Shown here: one piece after another, positions 8,977-17,520 of the stretch
Position numbering within the stretch: the first letter of the stretch is position 1
How the letters are laid out: each line of letters begins with the position of its first letter
Assembly (NCBI RefSeq): GCF_030418315.1
Contig: NZ_JAUHPV010000003.1
Location: forward strand, 1 to 64,000
Length of the DNA stretch: 64,000 nucleotides
Direction: 5' to 3'
From: Demequina zhanjiangensis
Lineage (GTDB): Bacteria; Actinomycetota; Actinomycetes; Actinomycetales; Demequinaceae
Notes under the pieces: generated by a model
What the model saw: only the letters and a program-made list of their open reading frames with translations
Databases searched by the model: none
Told to the model about the DNA's origin: nothing
Program-made: the position numbers and the translations under genes

Positions 8977-9002
8977 AAAGGCCGCTCTTCGGAGCGGCTT
9001 TT
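8977..9002 (+). terminator. Rho-independent terminator after tRNA-Ala
   Basis: Stem GCCGCTC (8981-8987) and GAGCGGC (8992-8998) closes a TTCG tetraloop, followed by TTTT and extended at the base by AAAG/CTTT pairing. It lies 23 bases after the tRNA and is the clearest intrinsic terminator in the window. Confidence 0.85.
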
Positions 9003-9116
9003 CGCGTTTCTGAGCAGGTCTCCCTGGCGCAGGTAGCGCTGCCCACCGGACGGCGCGTCGCGTGATGGCTCCGTGTGCGCGTCCTCTTGTGTGGACGGGG
9101 GCAGGCGGAGACGGCG

Positions 9117-9169
9117 GAGCCGGCACCGCTGGTCTGCTACCCAGGGGCGTAGACGTGCGATGCCGGCTC
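9117..9169. other. Long-loop 9-bp inverted repeat
   Basis: GAGCCGGCA (9117-9125) and TGCCGGCTC (9161-9169) are perfect inverted copies separated by 35 bases, within a 188-bp gap holding no gene. It lies just downstream of the leftward DUF2255 gene and could be a 3' structure of its mRNA. Confidence 0.25.
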
Positions 9170-9190
9170 GTGTCCGGTGCTGAAGACGGG

Positions 9191-9556
9191 TCAGCGCGGC
9201 TCGACGCGCAGGGTGGTGGCGCGCGCCTGGGCGTTCGTCATTCCGTCGCTGTACATGTTCCTGCCGTACTTGGCGACGTAGGCCGCGTCGATCTCGTCGT
9301 CACGGCTTGCGTCGGGGATGTAGGTGACCGGTGCCGGGTCGCCGTCCCAGGACATGAATCCCTCGCCGTGGCGCATGACGCCCTTGTACCACTGGCCGTC
9401 AGCGCCATGCCAGGAGCGCACGTAGACCTGATCGTCGACGACGACCTGCCAGATCGTGACGAGGGTGCGGGGGGAGCCGTCCTTGCGGCGTCCGGCGACC
9501 TGAACCTCGCTCTTGGAGGCGAGGCTCGCGAGATCGTCGGGGTTCCATTCAGTCAT
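9191..9556 (-). CDS. DUF2255 family protein
   Basis: A 121-aa soluble protein with the features I associate with DUF2255: an N-terminal MTEWNPDDLASLASKSEVQV, a beta-rich middle (TIWQVVVDDQVYVRSWHG), the segment WYKGVMRHGEG and the end DDEIDAAYVAKYG. Small FMN-binding-like split-barrel folds look similar, but no catalytic role is known. AAAGGAC lies upstream of the ATG. The next gene to the right is transcribed in the same direction with a 114-bp gap. Confidence 0.8.
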   Translation of the reverse strand: MTEWNPDDLASLASKSEVQVAGRRKDGSPRTLVTIWQVVVDDQVYVRSWHGADGQWYKGVMRHGEGFMSWDGDPAPVTYIPDASRDDEIDAAYVAKYGRNMYSDGMTNAQARATTLRVEPR

Positions 9557-9670
9557 TCGAGCGTCCTTTCACGTGGATGTCCGTGGGGGGAAACGCGTGC
9601 CGAGGCGGCGCGCATTCCATCGGCGGCCGCGAGGCCGAGGGTGGGGTTCGTTCGGGTGCCGGACGTGGTC

Positions 9671-10573
9671 TCAGCGCAGCGACATGCCCCACGAGAGCGA
9701 GTGGGACGCGCCGGGCTCGAGCGTGATCAGGCGCTCGCCGGTGCGGAAGGCGTCGGCGATGCATGACATCGGCTCGATGGCGACGCCTGCGCGGCGCACG
9801 CCGCCCACCTCGTCGCCTGTGCAGATCTGCCATGCCGTGACCTCGGAGTCGGCCCAGATCTCGGTGACGGCGCCGTCGGCCGCGGTGAGGCGGGACCAGG
9901 AGCGGCGGTCGTCGTCGAGGATCGGGTCGACCCACGCGTCGTCGAAGGCGACCCCGGCGAGCGAGGTCGGGGTGCGCAGGTCGAAGTTGCCGTCGACCGG
10001 GACGACGCCGGTGGGGAGCAGTCGTTCGTCGACGGTGACACGCGAGGCGGCGTCGAGCTGCAGGGTGCAGCCGTCGAGCGGGCCGTCGCCGGGGGAGAAC
10101 CACGGGTGGAAGCCGACGCCGTAGGGCAGCGCCTCTGGGCCTTCGTTGCGCGCGACCGTAGTCACGGTGAGCCCGTCCTCGGCGAGCGCGTACGTGGTGG
10201 TGAGCGTCAGCTGGAACGGGTAGCCGGGGCTGGCCGGGAGCTCGAGGCCGAGGGTCACCGCACTGGGGCTGACGCTGTCCACCTCCCAGCGTTCCCACGA
10301 GACGAGCCCGTGCAGGGCGGTGCCTCGGGCGGGCTCCGAGACGGCGACCTGCAGGTCCTTGCCGTCGAAGCTGTATCTGCCGTCTTGCAGGCGGTTGGGC
10401 CAGGGCGCGAGCACCATGCCGTGGAAGGCCGGCGGGATCTCCTCGGCGCCATAGGGGAGCACCACGTTGCGTCCTGCGACGGTGTGCTCGCGCAGCGCCG
10501 CGCCGACGGTGGCGATCGTGGCGACCTTGTCGCCGTGGGAGAGGGTGATCTGCTGGCCGGACCTCGGTGTCAT
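9671..10573 (-). CDS. Aldose 1-epimerase family protein
   Basis: A 300-aa mutarotase-like protein that should interconvert anomers of a hexose or hexose 6-phosphate. The family landmarks are GAEEIPPAFHGMVLAPWPNR near residues 42-61, the first histidine in TALHGLVSWERW, the second in VGFHPWFSPG, and the acidic end IEPMSCIADAF with LEPGASHSLSWGM. Its ATG is preceded six bases upstream by TAGCGT, suggesting leaderless transcription. Sugar specificity cannot be told. Confidence 0.88.
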   Translation of the reverse strand: MTPRSGQQITLSHGDKVATIATVGAALREHTVAGRNVVLPYGAEEIPPAFHGMVLAPWPNRLQDGRYSFDGKDLQVAVSEPARGTALHGLVSWERWEVDSVSPSAVTLGLELPASPGYPFQLTLTTTYALAEDGLTVTTVARNEGPEALPYGVGFHPWFSPGDGPLDGCTLQLDAASRVTVDERLLPTGVVPVDGNFDLRTPTSLAGVAFDDAWVDPILDDDRRSWSRLTAADGAVTEIWADSEVTAWQICTGDEVGGVRRAGVAIEPMSCIADAFRTGERLITLEPGASHSLSWGMSLR

Positions 10574-10579
10574 GCCTCG

Positions 10580-10585
10580 ACGCTA
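10580..10585 (-). promoter_or_regulatory. -10 box TAGCGT before the aldose epimerase gene
   Basis: On the minus strand TAGCGT ends six bases before the ATG at 10573, with no Shine-Dalgarno sequence between. This matches the leaderless pattern repeated across the window. Confidence 0.45.
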
Positions 10586-10644
10586 CCGCTGTCGGACCAG
10601 GACGTGCGAGCGGGCCGAGGCGTGTCCTGCGGCAATGTCCGCTC

Positions 10645-11496
10645 TCAGCGGGTCAGCAGTCCCAGCTCGGCGAACGCGGTGGCCAGTCCGGCCTCCTCAG
10701 GGCCTGCGCACGTGCGGTCAGCGACGGCGAGGAGCTCGGGGGCGGAGCCCTCGATGGCGACCCCGATCCCGGCGAAGTCGAGCATCTCGATGTCGTTGGG
10801 CCCGTCGCCGAAGGCGAGCACATCCTCCCGGGTCATGCCCAGGTGGGCGATGACCGCGGCGATCCCCGTGGCCTTGTGGACGTCGGCCATGTAGAGCTCG
10901 CCTGCGCGGTCGCCCATGCCGGGGATCGAGCTGCTGATCGAGGCGAGGTCGGGCCCCACCTCGGCAGCGATCTCGGTCAGCGGCACGTCGGCGTGCATGA
11001 TCGTGATCTTGCCGACGCGGACGTCCGAGAGGTCGGAGAGGATCGTGAGGTGCTCGAGCACCTGCGCACGGGCCCGACCATTCGTGTCGTGCTGCTTCAT
11101 GTGGGCCGGCAGGTGGTCGTCGACACGGTCGAGAGTCGGCTGGCGCGCGTAGGTCGCCTCGGGAGTCTCGAGCCAGTAGACGGCGTCGTGGGCGTCGAGC
11201 GCGGCGATGGTGCGTGCAGCGAGATCCTCGGGGAAGCGCAGATCCAGCAGCGTCTCCTCGCCGATCCTCACGTGACCACCCGCCGCGGCGACGATTCCGT
11301 CGAAGCCGGCCTCGGTCATCTGCTCGAAGATGAGCGACTGCGGACGCCCCGTGCACAGGAACACGAGGTTTCCCGCGGCGCGTGCCGCGCGCACTGCCTC
11401 CTTGTGGGCCTCGGGGACCGTGCCGCGATGGGCGTAGGTGCCGTCGATGTCGAGGAAGATGGCCTTGCGGTCGGATGCTGCAGACGTATCGGTCAC
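10645..11496 (-). CDS. Cof-type HAD phosphatase
   Basis: A 283-aa HAD-superfamily hydrolase with the nucleophile motif FLDIDGTYAH (Asp16), motif II in LVFLCTGRPQS, the conserved lysine in DVHKATGIAAV and the metal motif LAFGDGPNDIEML. The type II cap between motif II and the lysine marks the Cof/YbiV group, which dephosphorylate sugar phosphates or phosphorylated vitamins. The GTG start overlaps the upstream MFS stop by four bases, so it is translated with the exporter. The frame is open further upstream but that part is antisense-like sequence inside the exporter gene. Confidence 0.9.
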   Translation of the reverse strand: MTDTSAASDRKAIFLDIDGTYAHRGTVPEAHKEAVRAARAAGNLVFLCTGRPQSLIFEQMTEAGFDGIVAAAGGHVRIGEETLLDLRFPEDLAARTIAALDAHDAVYWLETPEATYARQPTLDRVDDHLPAHMKQHDTNGRARAQVLEHLTILSDLSDVRVGKITIMHADVPLTEIAAEVGPDLASISSSIPGMGDRAGELYMADVHKATGIAAVIAHLGMTREDVLAFGDGPNDIEMLDFAGIGVAIEGSAPELLAVADRTCAGPEEAGLATAFAELGLLTR

Positions 11497-12743
11497 TTGT
11501 CGAGGGTAACGGCTCCGCGGCCGGCCCAGTGCAGGCTCCCGAGGGCGACGAGTGCGGAGACGATCATCACGACGGCCATCGGACCGGCGCTCAGGGCGCC
11601 GCCGACGCTCACCAGCGGGGCGACTGCGCCCGCGAGGATGAACTGGCCGAGTCCGAGTGCGGCAGACGCCATGCCAGGCGCGTTCCGTGCGGAGTCGAGC
11701 GCCATCGCGGTCGTCGTGCCGAACACGAGGCCGAGCGCGCCGATGGCGATCGGGAGCGGCAGGGCGAGCGACCATGCAGGCGTGCCTGCGAGCACGAGGG
11801 CGCCGAGCACTGCGGTGGCCGCGAGCGAGATCGACAGGCCGATGGTCGCGAGCCGCACGGGGGCGACGCTGTGCGCGAGTCGAGCGGAGATCGCGCTCGC
11901 GACCATGATGAACAGTGCGTTGAGTCCGAATGCGAGTCCGTAGCCGATCGTGCTGAGTCCGATCATCTCCTGATAGAGGAAGGGAGAGGCGGAGATGTAG
12001 GCCATCATCACGGCGAAGGCGAACGCGAAGGCAAGGGTGTAGCCGACGTAGCGACGGTTGCGCAGGGACGCGAGCGACTGTCCGACCTCGGTGCTGAGGC
12101 GCGGGCGCGGAGCGTCGGTCCGGGTGGGGCGGGTCTCGGGCACGATCGTGAGGACCGCGACGATGGCGGCGGCGCCGATGATGGCGAGGGTGCCGAGCAG
12201 CCCCCTCCAGCCGAGAGCCTCGGTAAGGAAGGAGCCGAGGAGCGGCGCGACGACCGGCGCGGCACCGCCGACGAGCATCAGCAGGGTCTGGGCGCGGGCG
12301 GCGGCAGCTCCGGTGGCGCGGTCCGCGATGATCGCGCGGCCGATGACCATTCCGGCGGCGCCTCCGAAGCCCTGGAGGAGGCGCAGGGCGATGAGCGCTC
12401 CGACTGACGGCGCGACGGCGGCGGCGATGGAGGTGACGAGGAACAGCGCAGTGCCCACGATCAGGGGGATGCGGCGTCCGTGTCGGTCGGAGAGGATGCC
12501 GAAGGCGACCTGTCCGACGCCTGCGCCGACCATGAATGCGGTGAGGGAGAGCTGGATCGCGGTGGACGTGGTGGTGAGGTCCACGGCCATCGAGGGGAAG
12601 GCAGGCAGGTAGAGGTCCATCGAGAGGGGCGTGAGGGCCGAGAGCAGCGCGAGGGCGCCCAGCAGTCCGGCGGTGATGGTCGCGTTGCGGTGCTGTGAGG
12701 TGGGTGCGTCGGGCTGCGTCGAGTGCTCGGTCGTGGTGCTCAT
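11493..12743 (-). CDS. Bcr/CflA-type multidrug MFS exporter
   Basis: A 416-aa, 12-helix major facilitator of the DHA1 group. It shows LSMDLYLPAFPSMAVDL in helix 1, the loop motif GILSDRHGRRIPLI after helix 2 and the helix 5 region GMVIGRAIIADRATG, all typical of Bcr/CflA efflux proteins. AAGGAG precedes the ATG. It is divergent from a MarR gene, and a perfect palindrome lies between the two starts, so expression is probably drug- or phenol-responsive. Substrate unknown. Confidence 0.92.
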   Translation of the reverse strand: MSTTTEHSTQPDAPTSQHRNATITAGLLGALALLSALTPLSMDLYLPAFPSMAVDLTTTSTAIQLSLTAFMVGAGVGQVAFGILSDRHGRRIPLIVGTALFLVTSIAAAVAPSVGALIALRLLQGFGGAAGMVIGRAIIADRATGAAAARAQTLLMLVGGAAPVVAPLLGSFLTEALGWRGLLGTLAIIGAAAIVAVLTIVPETRPTRTDAPRPRLSTEVGQSLASLRNRRYVGYTLAFAFAFAVMMAYISASPFLYQEMIGLSTIGYGLAFGLNALFIMVASAISARLAHSVAPVRLATIGLSISLAATAVLGALVLAGTPAWSLALPLPIAIGALGLVFGTTTAMALDSARNAPGMASAALGLGQFILAGAVAPLVSVGGALSAGPMAVVMIVSALVALGSLHWAGRGAVTLDK

Positions 12744-12786
12744 CCAGGTCTCCTTCAGCGGCGAACCGCTCCCCAGTAGTTATGAA

Positions 12787-12800
12787 ACGATAATTATCGT
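12787..12800. promoter_or_regulatory. Perfect 14-bp palindrome, likely MarR operator
   Basis: ACGATAATTATCGT is a perfect palindrome in the 88-bp space between the divergent exporter and MarR genes. It is strikingly AT-rich for this genome and overlaps plausible -10 sequences in both directions (TATCGT, TACTAT nearby). Position and symmetry fit autoregulation plus control of the exporter. Confidence 0.75.
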
Positions 12801-12831
12801 ACTATAGACGAGAACGAGGAGGCTCCCGACC

Positions 12832-13299
12832 ATGACCGACATTCCAGCCGCCGACGGTGCAGCCGACATCGCCGACCTCGCGGCCAACGTCCTTCTGCTC
12901 GCACGACGCCTGCACGCTGCGGAGGCCGACGTCGAGGGCATCGTCCAGCTCGGCGGCGTCGAGACCCTCGTCATGCACCACGTGGACCGCAACCCGGGCG
13001 TCTCGCCCACTGCGATGGCCACCGCCGTCGGCCTGCGCCCGAGCAACGCCAGCGCCGCGCTTCGGTCGCTTGAGCGTCACGGCATGGTCGAACGCCGCAA
13101 GGCCGCCGACGACGCGCGCCGGATCGAGTTGTGGGCGACCGCGACGGCGCACAGCAATCTGCTCGCGCTCCGGGACCACTGGCGCGACATTCTCGCCCCA
13201 CACGTCGAAGACGCCGCAGCCGCGTCTGCAGCGACGCAGCTTCTCGAGTCGCTCGACCACGCCCTCGCGACCGCCTGCACAGGCACCGCGGACGCCTGA
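12832..13299 (+). CDS. MarR family transcriptional regulator
   Basis: A 155-aa winged-helix repressor. The DNA-binding part runs about residues 45-110: ETLVMHHVDRNPGVSPTAMA, then VGLRPSNASAALRSLERHGM as the recognition helix region, then the wing ERRKAADDARRIELWATA. Flanking helices would form the dimer. GAGGAGG precedes the ATG. It most likely represses itself and the divergent exporter through the palindrome at 12787-12800. Confidence 0.92.
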   Translation: MTDIPAADGAADIADLAANVLLLARRLHAAEADVEGIVQLGGVETLVMHHVDRNPGVSPTAMATAVGLRPSNASAALRSLERHGMVERRKAADDARRIELWATATAHSNLLALRDHWRDILAPHVEDAAAASAATQLLESLDHALATACTGTADA

Positions 13300-13307
13300 C
13301 ACGGCGA

Positions 13308-13313
13308 TATTGT
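13308..13313 (+). promoter_or_regulatory. -10 box TATTGT, leaderless start of SGNH gene
   Basis: TATTGT ends seven bases before ATG 13321. This argues for 13321 as the true start, because the alternative GTG at 13312 overlaps the box. Confidence 0.55.
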
Positions 13314-13320
13314 GACCCTC

Positions 13321-14082
13321 ATGCATTACGCGGCAATCGGTGACAGCTTCACAGAAGGTGTAGGAGACGAGGTCGACGGGGGCGAGGTACGCGGCTGGGC
13401 CGACATGGTCGCCCTGGGCCTCGCGGCTGCATCAGACGAGACCGTCCACTACGCGAACCTCGCCATCCGGGGACGTCTGCTCGCGCCGATCGCGACCGAG
13501 CAGATCGACGCGGCGCTCGCGCTGAGCCCGCAGCCTGACCTCATCACGGTGGACGGGGGCGGGAACGACATGCTCCGCCCGGGCTGGGACCTCAACCGGA
13601 TGATGGAGCTGACCCGCCGCATGGTCGACAGGTCGGGCGAGGAGGGGGTGCGCCTCATCATCCTCACCGGTGCGCCGCCGTCGTCCCTCATGCCGCGCGC
13701 CGACGCGATGTTCGGGCGCGCTCGCGAGTTCACCGACCTGGTCGGAGAGCTCGTGGAGCCTCTCGCGCATGCGAGCCTGATCGACAACCTCACCGACGAC
13801 GAGATGCGACGCCCCGCCTACTGGGCGGACGACCGGCTGCACCTCAACGAGCTGGGACACTCGCGCATCGCCGCACGCGTCCTCGGCCACCTGGGAGTCG
13901 AGACGGAGCTCCCGTCCGCGCTCGATCCGGATCCGGGGAGACCTGGACTTGCGGCAGAGCTCCGGTATGCGCGCCGTCACGTGCTGCCGTGGATCGGGAG
14001 GCGCCTCACCGGCAGATCCTCAGGAGACGGACGCGTGCCCAAGCATGCGGACTGGGCGCCGGTGCCTGCGTCGATGGGCTGA
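13321..14082 (+). CDS. SGNH/GDSL-type hydrolase
   Basis: A 253-aa serine esterase/lipase-like protein without signal peptide. Block I is AIGDSFTEGVGDE (nucleophile Ser), block III is VDGGGNDML, and block V is WADDRLHLNELGHSRIA with the catalytic Asp and His. A basic C-terminal extension reads RRHVLPWIGRRLTG. A second gene of the same architecture, including a C-terminal R-H-x-x-P-W motif, lies at 38982-39758. Substrate unknown; acyl-ester or carbohydrate ester hydrolysis is usual. Confidence 0.9.
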   Translation: MHYAAIGDSFTEGVGDEVDGGEVRGWADMVALGLAAASDETVHYANLAIRGRLLAPIATEQIDAALALSPQPDLITVDGGGNDMLRPGWDLNRMMELTRRMVDRSGEEGVRLIILTGAPPSSLMPRADAMFGRAREFTDLVGELVEPLAHASLIDNLTDDEMRRPAYWADDRLHLNELGHSRIAARVLGHLGVETELPSALDPDPGRPGLAAELRYARRHVLPWIGRRLTGRSSGDGRVPKHADWAPVPASMG

Positions 14083-14113
14083 GCTGACGCGAAGCCCCCG
14101 GGCTGAGGTCAGC
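14083..14113. terminator. Bidirectional stem-loop between convergent genes
   Basis: Outer arms GCTGAC (14083-14088) and GTCAGC (14108-14113) and inner arms AGCCC/GGGCT (14093-14104) form a nested hairpin between the SGNH stop and the ROK stop, which lies inside the right arm. There is no long T-tract, but position suits a shared terminator. Confidence 0.5.
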
Positions 14114-15263
14114 GTGCCGCAGGTGCGGCGAGCAGCCGGGGCAGCGACCACTGGATCGCGACGGTCGCGGCACCGCGAGCCCAGCGGGTGAAGCCCTCCG
14201 GATCGATCCTCAGGTCCAGAGGCGTCGCCTCCGGGTCCCTCTCGGCGGCGAGCTGCGTGAGCAGCGCCTCCTCGGCGATGTCGCGGACGGCGAGACCGTC
14301 ACCGCTGATGACGATCACGTCGACCATCGCGATGTTCGCCACCATCGCGATCAGGCGGCCGAGCGACGTTCCCGCCGCCGTGAGGATGTCGAGGGCGACA
14401 GGCTCGCCCTCCCGGGCAAGAGCGACGATCTCGTCGAAGGTGAGGTCACGGTGGAGGGCCACGGACGCCTGCGCCTCGATGCTGGGGATCGTGAGCATGG
14501 CGGTCGAGCAGCCTCGGTGGCCCAGGAAGCAGCGCGGGCCGGTGGGATCCAGCGGCACATGGCCGGCGGTTCCCAGGCCCATGTCGTGGGTGCGCACCAC
14601 CCTGTCGTCACGGACGAGCCCCAGGCCCACGCCCGCGCCGATCGTCACGACCGCGAAGTCGCGTTCGCCCCGCGCGACGCCGAACCAGTGCTCGCCGGCT
14701 GTCAGCGCCGTGATGTCGTTGTCCACGACGACGGGGACCGCGACCAGCGGTTCGAGCATGTCGGCGAGCGGCACGTCCCGCCAGTCGAGGAACGGTGCAC
14801 GGGTGACCGTCCGGCCGTCGACCGCCGAGCCTCCGAGCGCCACGCCGACGCACTCCAGCTCCTCCGCGCTCGCGAGCGCGTGGACCGCCTCCGCGATCGT
14901 CGCGGCGACATCGACCGGGTCGTGGCTGCGCAGCGCCATGGTGGTGTGGGCGATCTCCTGGGCGAGGAGGTCGGTGGAGACGGCGAAAACTTCGTCTCCC
15001 GTGACCTTCACGCCGACGAAGCGCTGGGCGCCGGGGGAGCCGACGAGAGGGCGTGAGGGGCGGCCGGGGCCCTCGAGCTGGTCCTCGGTCTCGAGCACCA
15101 GGCCTCGGTCGAGCAGCGGCTTGACGGCGCGCGTCATCGTGGGCTGCGAGCCTCCGAGCCGCGCCGTCAGCTCGGTCCGAGACACGGGACCATGCATCAG
15201 GATGCTGGTGAGCGCGGCGAGCGACATGTCGCTGCCGTACGAACCGTCGACCGGTGCGGTCAT
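14109..15263 (-). CDS. ROK family transcriptional regulator
   Basis: A 384-aa protein with an N-terminal winged helix (residues 10-70: GPVSRTELTARLGGSQPTMT) and a C-terminal ROK sugar-kinase-like domain (VVVDNDITALTAGEHWFGVA; GAGVGLGLVRDD; GTAGHVPLD). The usual zinc motif CxCGxxGCxE is degenerate here: RCFLGHRGCSTAM keeps only two of the cysteines. GGAGGAG precedes the ATG; the open frame continues upstream but looks non-coding. It is the last gene of the alpha-galactosidase operon and the obvious candidate regulator of it. Confidence 0.9.
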   Translation of the reverse strand: MTAPVDGSYGSDMSLAALTSILMHGPVSRTELTARLGGSQPTMTRAVKPLLDRGLVLETEDQLEGPGRPSRPLVGSPGAQRFVGVKVTGDEVFAVSTDLLAQEIAHTTMALRSHDPVDVAATIAEAVHALASAEELECVGVALGGSAVDGRTVTRAPFLDWRDVPLADMLEPLVAVPVVVDNDITALTAGEHWFGVARGERDFAVVTIGAGVGLGLVRDDRVVRTHDMGLGTAGHVPLDPTGPRCFLGHRGCSTAMLTIPSIEAQASVALHRDLTFDEIVALAREGEPVALDILTAAGTSLGRLIAMVANIAMVDVIVISGDGLAVRDIAEEALLTQLAAERDPEATPLDLRIDPEGFTRWARGAATVAIQWSLPRLLAAPAAR

Positions 15264-15313
15264 CGCTCCTCCTCGTCTGGCGCCAAGCATGCCACAGGCC
15301 TCCGCGCGCGAGA

Positions 15314-17443
15314 TCAGGCGTCGACTCGAGTGAGGGAGACCAGGATCGCCTCCTCCGGCCACAGGATCGGCGGGTGGAGGCCGACGCTGGCGAGCGCTGC
15401 ACCCGTGGCGGTGACGGATCGCTCGATCCAGGCCGGTTCGCGCCTCTGCACCGTGGCGGCACCGCCCAGGTCCTCGAGTCGGATCTCGTACCTCGAGTCG
15501 GGGTCGAGCCCCGGGAGGCGGAACGCGGCGGGACGGTTCGCGGGCGTCGTGGTGCACTGCACGTAGGCGAACAGCGCCTCGGACCTGTCCTGGGCGACGA
15601 CGCCGTGCACGAGCGCGCTCGGGTCCGGGTGCTCGACGCGGACGCCCCGGCCGCGGTGGAGGAGGTCACGCCGGTCGCGGTACAGCGCCGTCCACCGACG
15701 CAGCGCCTCGAGCTCGTCGTCCGTCGCCTCGAGCAGGTTCCACTCGATGCCCGCGTGGCCGAACAGCGCGGTGACGGCGCGCATCTGGATGCTGTGGCGT
15801 CGTCCCGTGCCGTGGGAGTCGGTGGGGCCGATGTGGGTGCCGAGCATCTCCGGGGGGATGACGAGCGTGGTCCAGCGCTGGATCTGCTGACGTTCGAGCG
15901 CGTCGTTTTGGTCCGAGGTCCAGAAGCGGTCGGCGTGCATCGCCATGCCGAGGTCGATGCGTCCGCCACCGGAGGCGCAGGACTCGATCTCGAGGCCGGG
16001 GTTGCGGCGACGGAGCTCGTCGAAGAGGGAGTAGATGGCCTCGGTCTGTCGCCTCACTGCAGCGACGCCCAGGTGCGCGGGGTCGGTGAGGAAACGGTTG
16101 TGGTCCCACTTGATGTAGTCCACGCCTTCGGCGGACACGACGGCGTGCACCTGCTCGAGGACGTGTGCGTAGGCGTCCGGGTTGGCGAGGTCGAGCACCA
16201 GCTGGTGTCGCGCGAGCGGCGGGGTCCTGCCAGGGACCTGGAGGATCCAGTCGGGGTGCGCGCGGTAGAGGTCCGAGTCGGGGTTCACCATCTCGCCCTC
16301 GAACCACAGGCCGAACTGCATGCCGAGCTCCTTGACCCGGGAGACCAGGGGAGCGAGGCCCGTCGGCCACGCGTCGGGAGAGACCCACCAGTCGCCGAGG
16401 CCCGACCAGTCGTCGCGCCGCGAGCCGAACCAGCCGTCGTCCAGCACGAACCTCTCCACGCCGACGGAGGCGGCGCGTTCGGCCAGGGCGAGCAGCCTGT
16501 CGAGATCGTGGTCGAAGTAGACAGCCTCCCAGACGTTCAGGGTCACAGGACGAGGCGAGGAGGGATGGGTCGGCCGTGAGCGCAGCCAGGCGTGGGAGCG
16601 GGCGCTGATGCCGTCGAGGCCCTCAGCGGAGTAGAAGGCGGCGACGGTGGGCGTGCGGTACACCTGCCCGGCGGCGAGGACCTGCTCGCCGGGCTCGATG
16701 AGCTCTCCTGCGGCGAGGGCGCCGCGTCCGGCGGTGTCGCGCTCGGCGAGATGCCTGCATCCTCCGCTCCAGAGGAGGCCGAGAGCCCAGGCCTCGCCGG
16801 ACTCGGTGCCCGTACGTGAGGTGAGCGCGCACTGCACGATCGTGTGGTCGTGGCCGGAGCGTCCCTCACGGCCTTCGCGCACGCGCAGGCCGGGAGCGAA
16901 GGGCAGTCGCTGGGGCTGGCGCTCCTTGAGCCACCGGCCAGTGAAGTCGAGGGTCTCGTCGGCTCGCTCCGGCACCGGCATCCAGACGTCCAGTGCGTCG
17001 AGCGTGTAGTCGTCGGTGCCGTCGTTGCGGACGGACGCGTCCACCAGAAGGACGCCTTCCGGCGTCAGCGTGAAGGTCCATGAGAGCGTCAGCTGCAGGG
17101 CCTCGTCGACGAGCACGGCGAGGCAGCGCGACCCGTTCTGGACGAGGGAGTCGACGGTGAAGAGCGGGGAGAAGCCGGTGCGGCCCCGATGCCCTCGGAG
17201 CGCGGGGGTGCAGGTGAGCCCTCGTGCGCTCTCCCGCATGAGCCCGGGTACCGCGGACTCGTCGAGGTCGCTGTGGGGGACGCCCGAGTCGGTGAGCGCC
17301 TGAAGCGCGTCATGGTCGAGGTGGCCGAGCGGTGCGCCCCAGTGGGCGATGACGAGCTGGCCGGTGGACGCGTCGATCACGACCTCGACATCGGCGGCGG
17401 TGAGGGTCGCGACGAGGGGCGCGGCGCTGGTGGGGTGGGCCAT
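15314..17443 (-). CDS. Alpha-galactosidase, GH36
   Basis: A 709-aa cytoplasmic enzyme (no signal peptide) releasing alpha-linked galactose from melibiose, raffinose or stachyose taken up by the adjacent transporter. GH36 landmarks are FVLDDGWFGSRRDDWSGLGD, the nucleophile block DYIKWDHNRFLTD and the acid/base block ESCASGGGRIDLGM, followed by WTSDQNDALERQ. Length is that of bacterial GH36 enzymes. It follows the binding-protein gene after a strong hairpin, so its mRNA level may be set below that of the binding protein. Start ATG 17443 is chosen by homology length; the frame is open further upstream. Confidence 0.93.
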   Translation of the reverse strand: MAHPTSAAPLVATLTAADVEVVIDASTGQLVIAHWGAPLGHLDHDALQALTDSGVPHSDLDESAVPGLMRESARGLTCTPALRGHRGRTGFSPLFTVDSLVQNGSRCLAVLVDEALQLTLSWTFTLTPEGVLLVDASVRNDGTDDYTLDALDVWMPVPERADETLDFTGRWLKERQPQRLPFAPGLRVREGREGRSGHDHTIVQCALTSRTGTESGEAWALGLLWSGGCRHLAERDTAGRGALAAGELIEPGEQVLAAGQVYRTPTVAAFYSAEGLDGISARSHAWLRSRPTHPSSPRPVTLNVWEAVYFDHDLDRLLALAERAASVGVERFVLDDGWFGSRRDDWSGLGDWWVSPDAWPTGLAPLVSRVKELGMQFGLWFEGEMVNPDSDLYRAHPDWILQVPGRTPPLARHQLVLDLANPDAYAHVLEQVHAVVSAEGVDYIKWDHNRFLTDPAHLGVAAVRRQTEAIYSLFDELRRRNPGLEIESCASGGGRIDLGMAMHADRFWTSDQNDALERQQIQRWTTLVIPPEMLGTHIGPTDSHGTGRRHSIQMRAVTALFGHAGIEWNLLEATDDELEALRRWTALYRDRRDLLHRGRGVRVEHPDPSALVHGVVAQDRSEALFAYVQCTTTPANRPAAFRLPGLDPDSRYEIRLEDLGGAATVQRREPAWIERSVTATGAALASVGLHPPILWPEEAILVSLTRVDA

Positions 17444-17471
17444 GAGAGCTCCAGTGGTGGATCGACGGGGT

Positions 17472-17506
17472 GCCCCGCCCCGGGGTGACGAGTCCCGGGG
17501 CGGGGC
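17472..17506 (-). terminator. Perfect 13-bp hairpin between binding-protein and alpha-galactosidase genes
   Basis: GCCCCGCCCCGGG (17472-17484) and CCCGGGGCGGGGC (17494-17506) pair perfectly around a nine-base loop, without a T-tract. Lying 15 bases after the binding-protein stop inside the operon, it probably protects the upstream mRNA from 3' decay or partly stops transcription, giving more binding protein than enzyme. Confidence 0.7.
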
Positions 17507-17520
17507 GGGTGGAGGAGAGG

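Noticed and set aside
9062-9766. 234-codon plus-strand frame
   Set aside because: It is antisense to the DUF2255 and epimerase genes and crosses their boundary; no ribosome site or family resemblance.
11382-12407. 341-codon plus-strand frame
   Set aside because: Composition (Gly/Arg/Glu/His-rich, no hydrophobic core) is that of a shadow of the MFS exporter on the other strand.
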